Below, piece by piece: positions 1-11,791 of a stretch of DNA of 64,000 nt (positions within the stretch are counted from its first letter, which is position 1; the number at the start of each line of letters is the position of its first letter). The stretch comes from Amphibalanus amphitrite (lineage: Eukaryota; Arthropoda; Thecostraca; Balanomorpha; Balanidae). Position numbers and translations under genes: made by a program. The notes beneath the pieces were generated by a model that did not search any database, was not told the origin of the DNA, and worked only from the letters and a program-made list of their open reading frames with translations. The stretch is from the NCBI RefSeq assembly GCF_019059575.1, contig NW_024882766.1:134501-198500 (forward strand), in the 5' to 3' direction.

Positions 1-690
1 GTGATAGATTCCTGCCACAAGCTAGCTTAAGTCCCAAACATATAGCTATTCTTACTTGGATAGACGATACCGGCGCACTTCTGCCAACGACGGGCAACAT
101 TATGCGATACTATACATCTTCTAAGAAGCTCAACAACATAATAACTTTTGTTTACAAATGGACAACCTTTTTGTTGAGCACACAGCAAATGATACAAGAT
201 GCCTCACCTTCAATCAAGCCAAAGAGCAGTTGGGCAGACACACACAGCAATGGCGACGCAACACAAAATGGACGCCGGCTCCCGGAAGCGGGGGGGGGGG
301 GCTTCTTCTGAAAGCAGCCACAGACTCCTAGGTTGTAACATGCGACGAGGATAGCTATGAGGCACATCCTCATAGCCATCCGAAGCCGCTTACCACGCAA
401 GCTTGCCAGCACGTTTACCAGCTGCAGGCGTTCGTGACAACAAGCGGGGTTGCACGCAAGGTTATCCGTTTAGTAGGTGCCAGCCGGGGCCTCGTCAGCT
501 GAGCTAATAGCGAAATGACCTAATTGAGGGACACGCTAAAAACTGGCCGAGAACAAGCCAACGGCGGGTAACACTGTGAGGCTGTGCGTAGTTCATTAAC
601 ACTGCGCAAAATTAGGTTCCTGAACATGTTCTCGCTCGTAGGCATTTGTTCCACAAGCGGCATTGTTAATGTGCATGGCTCTGACTACTA
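1..690. other. Non-coding stretch upstream of the Penelope-like ORF
   Basis: I see no convincing gene here. It holds a poly-G run near 290-300 and unique-looking sequence. It may include the 5' end or pseudo-LTR of the Penelope-like element that follows, but I could not find a copy of the element's 3' sequence here, so the element's left end is undefined. Confidence 0.4.
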
Positions 691-1988
691 ATGTCCATAT
701 ATGTTGTAACGAGGAGCAAGGGAGGCACTCGTAAAAAATGCCTAATTTCAAAATTAGCTAGTGAATATTTTTTACAGTGTAAGGTTAAGCCTAGATGCCC
801 TGATAAGAGGACAGAACCTAGACGCCCTGATAGCCAGACCGCTGATCCACTGAATGCCTCTGTGACGGATGGGACGGATAGTCAGGAAGTGGGGGGACCT
901 CCTCTCTCTAAGCCTCGATTCCCAGACTCATACGCCTGTCAACCCCCGTCTGTGAAAAGCTCATCTATCGAACTTTTCAGGAAGCTTAAGTTCAGAATAT
1001 TATCAGCATTTCGGTCACAGAAAAACACACAGAACACTGATGCAAAGAAATATGCTCCCGTCATAAAGGATATTGTTAGCAACGATGATCTCATAGTAAA
1101 ACAGTCTGACAAGTGTAAAAGCTTAGTTGTCATGTCCAAATCAGATTACGTCTCCAAAGCGTCGGATTTGCTAAGTAGCTACCAAAAAGTGGCCACGAAT
1201 CCCACCCCAGACTTAGAGAAAAGGACCCGAGACCTCACCGCGAAAGTGCTGCGTGGGAAATTACCTGACAGGACCATCGACCAATTAGTACCCAAATGGA
1301 CGAGAACGGCTGAGTTTTATGGCTTACCGAAAACCCACAAGCCAGGAAACCCTCTCAGACCCATTGTATCAGCTTGCGGGAACCCCTTAGACAAACTGTC
1401 TTGGTTCCTACAGCAAATCCTAACACAGCTCCTTCAGTTCGTACCAACGTATATTGAAAACACACAGCACTATCTTGGTAAACTCAAGCATTCCTTTCCA
1501 GGTATCTTGCCTAAGGGAGCCATTGTGTTTTCCCTTGACGTGGTGAACCTGTATGGGAGTATCCCCATACAAGAGGCGATTAGCGCAACGATCGGCTTAA
1601 TCAAAGAAAACATTTCCAAAATCAACACGTATGGCCTTTCACTAGACGAAATAGAGAAACTTCTTACACATGTGCTGACAAACAACTTCATTCGTTTTGG
1701 GACTGATTTTTACAAACAAACGGAGGGCATAGCAATGGGGAACAGGCTTGCGCCACCGCTGGCTATAGTTTTCATGCACAACCTAGAATCTAGCTTTGTA
1801 AAGAAAGTACTTGTTAGGCCGAGCATCTTACTAAGATATATTGACGATTACTTCGGAGTATGGGTACATGGCATCGAAACTTTACTTGAGTTTTATGAGA
1901 ATATCAACAGCTTTCATCCAAAAATCAAGTTCACCTTAGAGCACACGTACCACACAGGCAACATCTCATTCCTTGACACTATGGTTAC
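691..1988 (+). pseudogene. PLE ORF, 5' part: reverse transcriptase domain
   Basis: Encodes the reverse transcriptase that copies the element's RNA into DNA. Residues about 115-160 contain the PLE N-terminal block (here SDKCKSLVVM, where many PLEs have DKG). The RT fingers/palm begin at about 211 with GLPKTHK...RPIVS. Catalytic Asp is at about 283 in FSLDVVNLYGSIP, followed by EGIAMGNRLAPPLA, and the YIDDYFGVW box is at 383-391 with both catalytic Asp residues present. The thumb-like block ending FLDTMVT is where the hAT insertion (TSD ATGGTTAC, 1981-1988) interrupts it. Translation would run on into (GGCTCC)n-encoded repeats and stop at 2085. The ATG at 691 is the first in frame, but an upstream start or a truncated 5' end cannot be excluded. 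No other stop or frameshift was seen, so the lesion is the insertion alone. Confidence 0.88.
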
Positions 1989-2016
1989 CAGGGATGCGGA
2001 GCCGTGGAAATTTCAA

Positions 2017-2158
2017 ACGGCTCCGGCTCCGGCTCCGGCTCCGGAGAAAAAAATCGGCTCCGGCTCCGGCTCCGGCTCCGGGTGAAATGTTATGGCGGCT
2101 CCGGCTCCGGCTCCGGCTCCGAGTAAAATGGTCCGGCTCCGGCGGCTCCGGCTCCGAC
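2017..2158. repeat. (GGCTCC)n subterminal array, left
   Basis: Hexamer GGCTCC is reiterated with short interruptions (AAAAAAATC, GGTGAAATG, GAGTAAAATG). The same hexamer is contained in the terminal inverted repeat (GCGGAGCC), so the array looks like amplified terminal sequence. Confidence 0.9.
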
Positions 2159-2596
2159 TCAGTACATCCCCTATGCAATCAATTAAATACGGGTGGAAGA
2201 AAAATTGGATTGGTTATACGCGTTACCTACTCTTGCCATGACCGGCTCACCGCGTCCCCGCGCAAACGCACCTCGGAGAGAACTGGCAGAACAAAGGACT
2301 AGGAAGCGATGGCATTGGAAACGCAGTCGCCGCGAATCGGAGTTCACTGGACCATCGTAAGCTGACACCCATCTCGGCTGCATTGGGGGGTGGGGGTGGG
2401 GGGGGGGGAAGAGACGATGCTGGGAGTCGCAGTCCACTGCACTGGCTTCAAAACAATGGCCGTCACCTGATGACCGGTCCTCATGTTCTGGGGATGCAGT
2501 AGACGTGAGGGGGGGGAGGAGCAGACAGGAAGTTGATTGCGTACTGTGGGATACTGGGGATATTCGGCTTTTCCATGCACTTGATGGCCCATGACG

Positions 2597-2793
2597 TACT
2601 ATTGGTCTCAAGATAAGGGCCCAGGCGACCTGTAGTTTTGATGCGGTGAATACCATTACCCTCGCCACAACTCGGGCCGAGTGCACCCCTCCTCCCAGCC
2701 AGCGCCACCCCTACTCGCATTGTGGCGAGGGTGAGGGTATTCACCGCATCAAAACTACAGGTCGCCTGGGCACTTATATTGAGACCAATAGTA
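2597..2793. repeat. Large inverted repeat (about 74-bp arms, 49-bp spacer)
   Basis: The left arm 2597-2670 and right arm 2720-2793 are imperfect inverse copies. Shared words include TACTATTGGTCTCAA, CAGGCGACCTGTAGTTTTG and CCCTCGCCACAA. It lies at the centre of the hAT element and would fold into a long hairpin. It may be a separate foldback insertion, but I saw no target duplication. Confidence 0.8.
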
Positions 2794-2891
2794 CGATATG
2801 GTTTACTGCCTTGTACTGTCAAACCGAACTAGGTCAATTATTTTTTTTCCTCTTCAAAAAATAAAAAGGAGCCGGAGTCGCCCCCTTTTTT

Positions 2892-3014
2892 GGCGGCTCC
2901 GGCTCCGGCTCCGGCTCCGGGCTATATTGTTTCACGGCTCCGGCTCCGGCTCCGGCTCCGGGCAAAATATGCCGGCTCCGGCGGCTTCGGCTCCGGCTCC
3001 GGCTCCGGCTCCGC
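2892..3014. repeat. (GGCTCC)n subterminal array, right
   Basis: Second hexamer array, ending in the right terminal repeat. It is in the same orientation as the left array, so the two arrays are direct repeats although the extreme ends are inverted. Confidence 0.9.
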
Positions 3015-3029
3015 ATCCCTGATGGTTAC

Positions 3030-3858
3030 GGTTCATCCCAACGGCACTTGCACAACAGAGCTGTTCATCAAACCCATGACTGCCCCTATCATTTTAAATT
3101 ATGAATCGGCTCATCCCATGAAAACTAAGCTAGGTGTCCTCACTTCCCAAACGAAACGAGCGGTCCAGGTATCCTCTTCCCCATCTGCTGTGCAACGCAG
3201 CCTGGACAAAATCAAGCACCTCTTCCTGGAAAACGGATATCCTGAGCACATTATTGACCGAACTTTTAAAAACAACAAAAAACGAAAGGCACAACATGAT
3301 AGAAAGAACGCTCAATCAGGGCAGATGACTTATATGAGGCTCCCTTACGTCAATGAAACAGTGTGTCATCGAGTCAATGGCATTATCAGGGCATCTAAGC
3401 TTAACCTTAGGGTGGCTTGGCAGAGTGGACCCACGGTGAAAAGCAAACTGGTCAGATCTGCCCTTCAGCCTCCGCTTTGCCGCGGCAAAACCCGGTGCCA
3501 TACGTGTCCGAACGGTCTTCAGGGGAAATGCCACATAAAAAATGTCGTATATAAAATCACTTGTAAAACATGTCAGGACAAACCTTATATTTACATCGGA
3601 GAAACGTCGCGACCGGTTCGTGAGAGATTTAACGAGCACCTTTCTGACGCCAGACTAAGAAGACTAGGTACCGGACTTGGTGAGCATGCCTTAGATAGAC
3701 ACCCGACACTTAGTCACAAGGAAATGAACAACAACTTTCATATAGATATTTTGAGCAGAAACCGTGACGTGGCTGACAATAAAATTGATGAATCTATGAA
3801 AATCCGTGATATCAACCCAAACTTAAATACCTTCACACAGTCCTGGCCAATCGTTTAG
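3030..3858 (+). pseudogene. PLE ORF, 3' part: linker and GIY-YIG endonuclease
   Basis: Continues the PLE polyprotein in the same frame as the RT part once the hAT element and one copy of its duplication are discounted. It begins with the remaining RT thumb (HPNGTC...HPMKTK). A basic linker (NNKKRKAQHDRK) follows, then a Cys-rich block (CRGKTRCHTC, later GKCHIKN and TCKTCQ) of the kind that precedes the endonuclease in PLEs. The GIY-YIG nuclease core reads VVYKITC...YIYIGETSRPVRERFNEH, with the usual Tyr, Gly, Arg and Glu/His landmarks. The C-terminus ends PNLNTFTQSWPIV with a TAG at 3856-3858. In life it would nick target DNA for priming. Separated from its RT by the insertion, it is not expressed as a fusion. 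Confidence 0.88.
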
Positions 3859-4159
3859 GTTGTTGTGACTTTTGGTAGGTTACGAACCAGAAAGTAGTAT
3901 TCATTTTTTGTTACTTGCATGGTGTGTATCTGTTTGTATGAGCGCTTGATTATATAGAACATGATAGGAATTATCATCGCTTGATTATATAGAACTTGTG
4001 TGACATGTGACGTTGTAAGCATATTGAAATAAGCATTTTGTGATCTGTCGTCGATGTCGACATCTACCTACATACAAACGGAGGAATGTTTTCCATCATT
4101 GTAGCGTGCGAATATGTTTTTGTATGTTGTGAAGTGTGTCAAGGAATTTCAAAAAACTC

Positions 4160-4200
4160 AGACCTGATGATGACAGTGTTGTCGAAAGCTTGTCTCTTTT
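4160..4200 (+). ncRNA. Candidate hammerhead ribozyme core in the PLE tail
   Basis: CTGATGA at 4164-4170 is followed by a 4-bp stem (GACA 4172-4175 / TGTC 4180-4183) closing a GTGT loop, then GAAA at 4184-4187. This is the CUGANGA-stem II-GAAA core of a hammerhead, and PLEs are known to carry such ribozymes. I could not settle stem III and the cleavage site (GTC at 4192-4194 is a candidate), and stem I pairing is weak, so activity is doubtful. Confidence 0.42.
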
Positions 4201-4619
4201 GTTTCTCTTTGGTAAACTAAAGAACCAATACAATTTTTGGCATGTTATTGATCATTTTCACATCAATTTTGACTATAATGCTTTCCTTTTTAGACGCAAA
4301 TTCTTGAGCGGAGGAGCATTCTGCCGAAGAAACTCCGACCGCAAGCTTGATATGGAACAGACTATAGCCAGCTAAACGTCATTATGAGTGAAATTATTCA
4401 TCATACCTACCTAAGTCCTAATCAGCTACCTACGGTTACACAATATCCCATTCCCAATGTCCTATGAACTTTATCAATAGTAGGCATATCATCACTCATC
4501 CTCTTGCATCACCCAAACGATTCAACCGGGGCAACCGTGCATGCAACTGAAGGGCACACCGAACGGATCGTTTCCATTTCCGAGCGAATTACTTCCACTA
4601 GGCCAAGCACTCCTTCAAG

Positions 4620-4785
4620 CTCCTACTTCAAAACCGAGCGGAGATCGCGGCTGCCGGGGCTGCCTGACAGCTCCAATTGCCCGAGGGCGATCGTCATGCG
4701 ACCGGCGTCGCCGCCGTCGGTCGGGGCTCGACAGCCGGCGGCCGCGGGCAGCGTCGACGTGCGGAGTTCGGAGCGTCGGAGCCGA
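4620..4785. promoter_or_regulatory. CpG-rich tract of unknown role
   Basis: Locally dense in CG dinucleotides and GC-rich against AT-richer surroundings, and followed at once by purine-rich simple repeats. The receptor exon at 37 kb shows the same CpG tract plus (GA)n arrangement. It could be a promoter or untranslated exon, but no gene was recognised next to it. Confidence 0.25.
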
Positions 4786-4855
4786 CAGGAGAGAGGGAGG
4801 GAGATGGAGGGAGGGAGGAGAGAGATATAGAAACGGAGCGGGAGGGAAATGTTAC

Positions 4856-4875
4856 GGACGGACGGACAGACAGAC

Positions 4876-4914
<39 letters not shown>

Positions 4915-4916
4915 GG
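4856..4916. repeat. (GACA)n microsatellite
   Basis: Tetranucleotide GACA/CAGA repeats, directly before a longer GA array. Simple-sequence DNA with no coding support. Confidence 0.95.
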
Positions 4917-4921
4917 GTGGA

Positions 4922-5930
<1,009 letters not shown>

Positions 5931-5934
5931 GGTT

Positions 5935-6530
5935 GGACATGGACGTTGGACATGTTGCCATGACGTGCCGGTTGATGTGTTGGAGACAGGTGGTGGTGGT
6001 GGTGACGACTGATGGCTGACTGATGACGCTGCATGACAGAGGGTTTATGACGGATGGTAGACGGTGGGTGGCGGATGGCAACTGACATACTGGATGGTAG
6101 ATGGTGATAATGGATGACAGCTTATAACTATATGACGATGACGCCAGATGACGGAGTGTTGATGACGAATGGTGGATGGTGGATGACAGCTGACATGGAT
6201 GTCAAGTGGAGGATGGTGGATGTGGATGGAATTAGAGAATGACTGCGAACAGCTGACAGACGGCGGATGGTTGATGGATGGTAGATGTTGGATGGTGGAG
6301 GACACCTGACATACTTACTGGATGGTGGATAGTGGGTGATGGTTGAAGGACGACATCGAACTAATGGCGGATGGTAAATGAGGGATGACAACTGATGGAT
6401 GACAGATGATCCCTGAGAGATGACTTATGATGGATGACGGATTACGGCTGACAGATGGCGGATGACAGCTGACAGACGGCGGATGATGGTTGACAGTAGG
6501 CAGTTGACGGCTGTTGGATGCCGGTTGTCG
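5935..6530. repeat. Degenerate GGATGGTGGATGACAG-type tandem repeat
   Basis: Words GGATGGTGGATG, GATGACAGCTGACA and GGCGGATG recur throughout with irregular spacing. The apparent proteins (His/Pro/Ser-rich on the minus strand) are products of the repeat. Confidence 0.8.
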
Positions 6531-7006
6531 TATACCGTTTGACCACTGAACTCGAACAAACAAATCGTAGCTCGGAGATGATCCCGGTTGTATGACAACT
6601 GACTGGTGAAAGCTGAAACGACTGACAGGCTACACTTAAAGGCAAAGTGAAAAGGTGAGAAACCCTACCGTCAGTGACCATCCAACGACACCCAAGCGAG
6701 GCGAAATTCGCTTACAAAGGGGTAAGTAATCGCACCAGCTGTTTTTACATGCTACAGCCAGTCACTTGTCTTTCAGATCAATCGATGAAAAGGAAGCAAG
6801 CTAGCGGAAATAACTGTTTTTGCCCTGTCCCTAAAATTGACTAAAAATACAACCGGAAACTTAAGGCCGCACATAATCTGTCATAACGGAAGTGATGTGC
6901 ATCATGTTGAAGCAGTCTGCATGACTTATGGCTTTTGAAGCATGCATAAACTACAGACTGTTTTGCATACTGTTTTATTTGAAGACCATACAAAACAGCA
7001 AAGTGA

Positions 7007-8040
7007 CTAGGGTGACCCGCGTGCTCCGCAACGCGAAAAGGGATATTTTCGATCGGCGGGTGTTCGGTTGTTCTTGTGTCGGTTGGGTTATCTATCCATT
7101 TCGGTCGATTGCTTTTTGACGGCTAAACGTTTTGGTTTGTGGAAAAAATATCCACCGCATCGAGGTGCCCGTGTCTGATAAGCATGCTTTCCACTTCAGA
7201 ATCTGTCAAATGTGCTTTATAATTGAGGTGCGTAGTTTTAAGACAAATGAAAGGCGTAGATAATTTTCGCTAAAAATCGTTTTGCAGAGGTTTAAAACAT
7301 TTATATTTTAAAGAATACTGTTGCTTGTCATGCAAACGTGATGATTGCATCTTGGAGAGAATTGAATGCTCTTTCTAATGATAGCATTTTCAATTGTCAA
7401 GCGTATCAGGTTAAGCAGCAAATCCCGTGTATCTTTTTAGTGGCACATTATGGACAAATACCATTTTAATTCAGCGATTTTTTCCACATTGTTTTTGATC
7501 AATTAGCTTTTCACAATTTTTCCATGAGAGACGGTACATTTTTATTGCTAATAGGCGCTGTTTCAACTCATTCCGTCTGACGATCACCTGAAATTAATAT
7601 AAATTCCAAAATCCGTTTAAAATGGCACTTTTTGAAATGAAATTGCCCTCACACTTGCACGTGGCGCGTGCCACCCCTGCACCGCACACTATTCGATTGC
7701 CCGTTCGATTCTCTACACGATGCTGTTTTCCCCGTGCCGATCGGGCGCACGGCTACCGAGATATTGCACGGGGAACGGACCCGTGTCGGGCAAATTTAGC
7801 CATTTTCGCCCGTTTTTGCCAGCCGATTTATACATGTAAAGTCTATGACGCGAATTTGCACTTTTTGGGCACGCGCCACGCGCTCGCTATCGATCCGATC
7901 GAGCCGAGACCGCTCAAAGGCACGTTGTCCATCCTTGTTCTATAACTTGCGCAAATTTCAGCGCGGTAGGTGCAACGGTGTGATCTGTAACCCGCGCTAC
8001 GTAGCACCATGTCGCGACCTTCGTAATAGACAGAAACTAC
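7007..8040 (+). repeat. Dispersed 1.03-kb repeat, copy 1
   Basis: Begins CTAGGGTGACCCGC and is collinear with 29063-30102 in the same orientation across about 1 kb, including the words GATTGCTTTTTGACGGCTAAAC, TCTATGACGCGAATTTGCAC and GTTGTCCATCCTTGTTCTATAA split across the copies. It has no long conserved frame, so it is probably a nonautonomous mobile element. I could not define terminal repeats or a target duplication. Confidence 0.8.
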
Positions 8041-8698
8041 GCCCTCCTCAAATAGTAAGTTAGATATTCCATGATGGGGGATTCTTTTAATTAATCTAAA
8101 TGTTGTTTCTGGCAGCGATGTGTAAGCAGCAAACGTCCATGTTTATGTTTAAGATCCGTCGTGTGCAAAGTCATTTGAACACTAATCAAACAAGTGTTGT
8201 CAGTATTATGTGGCAAGAGGCGTGCGTGTGCTACCCATTAAACTGTCACACTGCAATAGTTTATTTGAGCTTCCCCCGCTCTGAAGGGGGGAACATAAAG
8301 TTCCCCCCTTCCGTTTTGTGTGATATCTTTCAAAGCTGATAAGCTACGAACTTGAAACTTCACATAGCTTTAAATTAATACCTAAACCGTATTTTTAAAA
8401 AGTTTGGTGGTTGTAGCACTCATAGAGATCTTATATACATAGAGATGACACGCCTATGTTAAAGCACTTGATTTCGTGGCGATTCAGTGGGTCTTTTTAA
8501 GCAAGGTTTTCTGGGGTGCCATGGCCCGTGACTTGCATTTTGTAAGGATTCGGTCAAGGAGATTGTGTTCACATCCGCTTATTTTTAAGTACAGCTTTTC
8601 TTTTTTGTCTAGCTGTGACGCTTTCGAGCGTTATTATTGAAATGAAATTAGGCATGTTTTAACCTTATGCTCGTATCAGGCACTACATGTATCATTTA

Positions 8699-10121
8699 CC
8701 CTCGCCGGCCGAGGGGGGGGGGGTGCCGCCCCCCATAGGGTTTTTCACGATAGCTCCGAACACGCCGGCGATAGAGAGCTGAAACTTGGCATACCTACCT
8801 GACCTTTGATCCAAGCCGCATTTTGCGACACCAACCGCATTTTCAGGTCAGGTCAGGTCACTGACCTGTGACGTCATAAGTGAACCTCTGCACAGTCCTC
8901 AGACGTCGCAACTTCGCAACGCCGTCAGTGCCAGAGGAACTTTCACAGGGAGATGAAACTTACATACAGGATGTAGTATCCTCCAGAGGTCTCCCAGCTT
9001 GTATATCTCGGATTTTCCCTAAAAATCACATGAGGTCAGGTCGGCCACGTGACCTCACCAATAATCACCATTAGGTATAACTCAATGGGGAAAAATGAAA
9101 ACTGCTATGTTAGCGCCGAGAACTATCTCAAACTGTCTCCAGCACATGGAATCGTGATTTCTTGCACGCCTTGCAACGTCCGATTCTTCACTTTTGCATT
9201 GTTGACATTCTTTGACGTCATTTATGGTCACTTGGGTCATTAGAGTTTTTCATCAATAACTCCCCATCAAATTGAGTTAGCGAGTCGGGAAGGCCACCAA
9301 AAAAAACTCAGGAAGACCTGCCGATTCGAGTAATATGTAACATGACCTCTTTCAATCATCTTCGTGATCTGGGGGCGCTGACCTGCCCTTGACCCGAGGT
9401 TAACACCTCAAGTTGACCTCACCCGAACAAAAAGTACACCATTCGACGCGCCTGAGCGAGGTGAACACGATGATGCCAAAATCGCGGCTCTCCGACCGTT
9501 TTTTGCGAAGTTATGAAAAACTGAACCCTTGCCCTTGGTCACTTGACCTGACCTCAGAGGGCACCGGTTGACCTGAGACCTTAAAATCGGGTTCGCTGCG
9601 TCTTGCAACGGCGCACGCGCTTATTTTTTTTTCCGCGACGCTCTAGCTTCTAGTGGTGTCAATCGGAACTTGAATCTTCGGAATTCCGATTTTGTCCAAT
9701 GTCCAATTCGGAATTCGGTTGGACAATGACAGCAGACTTTGGACAACTTTGGACAATCGCTTGCTACACCTCAACATTCTTATAAAGTAATCGTGTTAAA
9801 CATTGATTGGCTATTAGAAAGCTCAGCTTTCGATATGATTACCACTTTTGAGCTGGTAACGATACATTAAAAGCAAATTAATTAACGGTGTTGAGTGTAA
9901 AGTATTGCGTAGATGTCGGACATCTTTGGACAAATGGCTGGCTTGGACATTTTTGGACGGACAGTCGACGTAAGTATTGGACATTGGACGGACATTGGAC
10001 ATATGTTTTCTGAAATTGACATCACTACTAGCTTCATCAGGGGCGAAATGGCGAGGGAAATCGTACCCCCCCCCCCCCCTCGGACGGCGCGTATGTAGAA
10101 AACCAATAGGTCCGGGGAGGG
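8699..10121. mobile_element. TTAA-type (piggyBac-like) element hosting a hAT MITE
   Basis: Begins CCCTCGCCGG after a decayed TTTA and ends GGAGGG before TTAA (10122-10125). Near each end is a G-run or C-run (8712-8723, 10067-10079). The interior carries AGGTCAGGTCAGGTCA and TGACGTCA. It is related to 18054-18946: both contain the words TTTTTTTCCGCGA and ATCAGGGGC near the right side. That sister has the empty site of the hAT MITE at 9651. Confidence 0.82.
9651..10027. mobile_element. hAT MITE with GGACAATG words
   Basis: Ends TAGTGGTGTCAATC and ATTGACATCACTA are inverse copies with one mismatch. CTAGCTTC at 9643-9650 and 10028-10035 is a perfect 8-bp duplication. The 377-bp interior is built largely from TTGGACA/GGACATTGG words. 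Termini match those of the elements at 21768 and 33807, whose interior word is different. Confidence 0.93.
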
Positions 10122-10414
10122 TTAATGTATCATTGAATGGGAAAATGTAACATATGTATATTTGAGCTTGCACCGTCCTCAGAAAGGTTCAGAACAGCCG
10201 TTTTCACGACGGTTGACCGAAAGCGCCAAACTTGACCAAATCTCAAGAAACCTACCCTGAAAATTCCATGAACCTGACCCAAATGACCTTAGACCTGTGA
10301 CTTTTTTGGGGGGACCATGTCGAGGGGCCATAAAACATGCATAGCACAACCCAAGTAAAGTTGGGTTCATGTGCTGACCCTTGGTGACCTGACCTGTGAC
10401 CTGTGACCTGACAC

Positions 10415-10540
10415 CACAAAATGAAATCATGCTACCAATTTCAGTGCTCACCTCAGGAATGAAATCAGCGAGGAAAGAACAGCAATATTTTTAACCAGTA
10501 AAACGCCTTTTGAGGCGACCAACAGAACGAGCGAGAGGGT
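10415..10540 (+). repeat. 126-bp exact direct repeat, copy 1
   Basis: Appears identical to 11666-11791, an offset of 1251 bp. It covers the left part of the CACGTG element and its upstream flank, so the pair records a tandem duplication or two insertions in related sites. Confidence 0.9.
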
Positions 10541-11312
10541 ATTATCAGTGACCTCTAATAGCAACATATATACATACCAGTAAAACGCCTTTTGGGCGAA
10601 GAACGAGCGAGCGAGATAGTGAGCCCTGCACGTGCGGAAGGGCGACAGGGTACTTCCAACGGGCTTGTTCAAAGCACCCTTCTAACCGGTCGCTAGCGGT
10701 GTACCAAATTTGAGCGCAATCGGCCCAGCCGTTCTCGAGATCTGGAAACGCCCCCTGCACGTGCGCACGTGCAGTAGCACCCTAACCGCAACACATGGGA
10801 ATGTATTGCCTGGTGGGTGCCTACCTGTATGCCAAGTTTCAGCGTGATCGCCCCAGTAATTACCGAGTTACTGAAATGGGAACAAATTTGGCACCTCTTC
10901 TTTTTGCATTTTGCACGTGCAGTGGGGGTCACTCACATAGATCAAGAGTATCCGACCTTTAGTAGAAGGGATGCAGCTACCCTATAAAAATTACCGCAAG
11001 ACAATCGCTTAAGCCGCTGCTGAGATATGGGCCTCTCAAAATAATTACTTTTGCAAAACTGCTTGAACACCCTTGACTTTTCATGTGGCACGTGCCACGA
11101 CGGTCACTGAGATGTATCAAAAGTAGTCAATTACGGGGTAGAAGGGATGGGGCTACCCAGCAAAAAAGACCGCAGGCTAATCGGTCCAGCGGTTGCTGAG
11201 ATATAAGCCTCTCAAAAGCGTTACAGGCCGGGCCGGGCCGCTCATACTGAGATTTTTCCGTTATATTGAAAAGACTTCGCTTCGCTCGCTGCGCTCGCTC
11301 GCTCGTAACTAG
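10485..11312 (+). mobile_element. CACGTG-palindrome element, copy A
   Basis: Starts near ACCAGTAAAACGCC with GAACGAGCGAGAGG and ends with CGCTCGCTGCGCTCGCTCG, giving inverted GAGCGAGCG-type ends. Inside is CTGCACGTGCGCACGTGCAG (10755-10775), a perfect 20-bp palindrome with two CACGTG boxes. Before it lies the conserved phrase CAGCCGTTCTCGAGATCTGG. No coding capacity. Other copies are at 11736 and, inverted, at 39426. Confidence 0.75.
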
Positions 11313-11395
11313 GCAACGTACGCCCTATTGCTGATTTTCGACAAAATGCGTTTTACTCTTTGTTATAGCGCATTCCCTAGAAGACCTGTGAACGG

Positions 11396-11606
11396 CGAAA
11401 CATTTATCTTTGACCTGACCTGTGACGTCGTCGGTGACCCCGAGGTCAATGAAATTGGAGTTCCGTCGACAAATTTGACAGGGCTATCGAGCATCGTTTG
11501 AATGTTACGGATCCGTCCAGTAGTTTCGGAGATACGGGAGGGGGACAAAAAAATGCCTCCCCCACCGCGCGGAAGGTGGCCGGGAGGTCCACCGCCTGCC
11601 CGGTTG
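11396..11606 (+). mobile_element. Fragment of TTAA-type element (right end)
   Basis: Matches the right part of 32590-33766: TTTGACCTGACCTGTGACGTC, GAGGTCAATGAAATT, AGTAGTTTCGGAG and a G-run/C-run pair. It ends CCCGGTTGATG where intact copies end GGGTTAA. Confidence 0.72.
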
Positions 11607-11665
11607 ATGAGAGCCTGAATGAGAGAAAATGTTTTTAGGCGAGCTTTTAAGGAATTCAATAAAAA

Positions 11666-11791
11666 CACAAAATGAAATCATGCTACCAATTTCAGTGCTC
11701 ACCTCAGGAATGAAATCAGCGAGGAAAGAACAGCAATATTTTTAACCAGTAAAACGCCTTTTGAGGCGACCAACAGAACGAGCGAGAGGGT
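11666..11791 (+). repeat. 126-bp exact direct repeat, copy 2
   Basis: Second copy of 10415-10540. It leads into copy B of the CACGTG element. Confidence 0.9.

Larger units (their letters stand above)
1989..3021. mobile_element. hAT-type nonautonomous transposon with (GGCTCC)n subterminal arrays
   Basis: The left end is CAGGGATGCGGAGCC and the right end is its exact inverse. The flanks ATGGTTAC at 1981-1988 and 3022-3029 are a perfect 8-bp target duplication. An 8-bp duplication with CAGGG-type ends is characteristic of the hAT superfamily. The element is 1033 bp and encodes no transposase. Just inside both ends lie GGCTCC hexamer arrays. The centre holds a G-rich tract and a large hairpin (2597-2793). 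The ends resemble those of the element at 35351-35629 (CAGGGCTGCGGAG followed by GGAGTC words), so the two are related families. Confidence 0.92.
691..4375 (+). mobile_element. Penelope-like retroelement (PLE), split by a hAT insertion
   Basis: A reverse transcriptase region (691-1988) and a GIY-YIG endonuclease region (3030-3858) lie in the same order and the same reading frame. They are separated only by a transposon with an 8-bp target duplication (1989-3021). This RT plus C-terminal GIY-YIG layout is the hallmark of endonuclease-bearing Penelope-like elements. The 3' non-coding tail contains a hammerhead-like core (4164-4187) and a 19-bp direct repeat with word CGCTTGATTATATAGAAC near 3943 and 3978. 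Both outer ends are uncertain: no poly(A), no target duplication and no flanking pseudo-LTR pair could be recognised. Removing the insertion leaves one open frame of about 708 codons, so the element was probably intact when it was hit. Confidence 0.85.

Noticed and set aside
1989-3021. PLE-encoded Pro/Ala/Gly-rich linker between RT and endonuclease
   Set aside because: The frame through the GGCTCC arrays stops on both sides, and an exact 8-bp target duplication with inverted ends shows this is an insertion.
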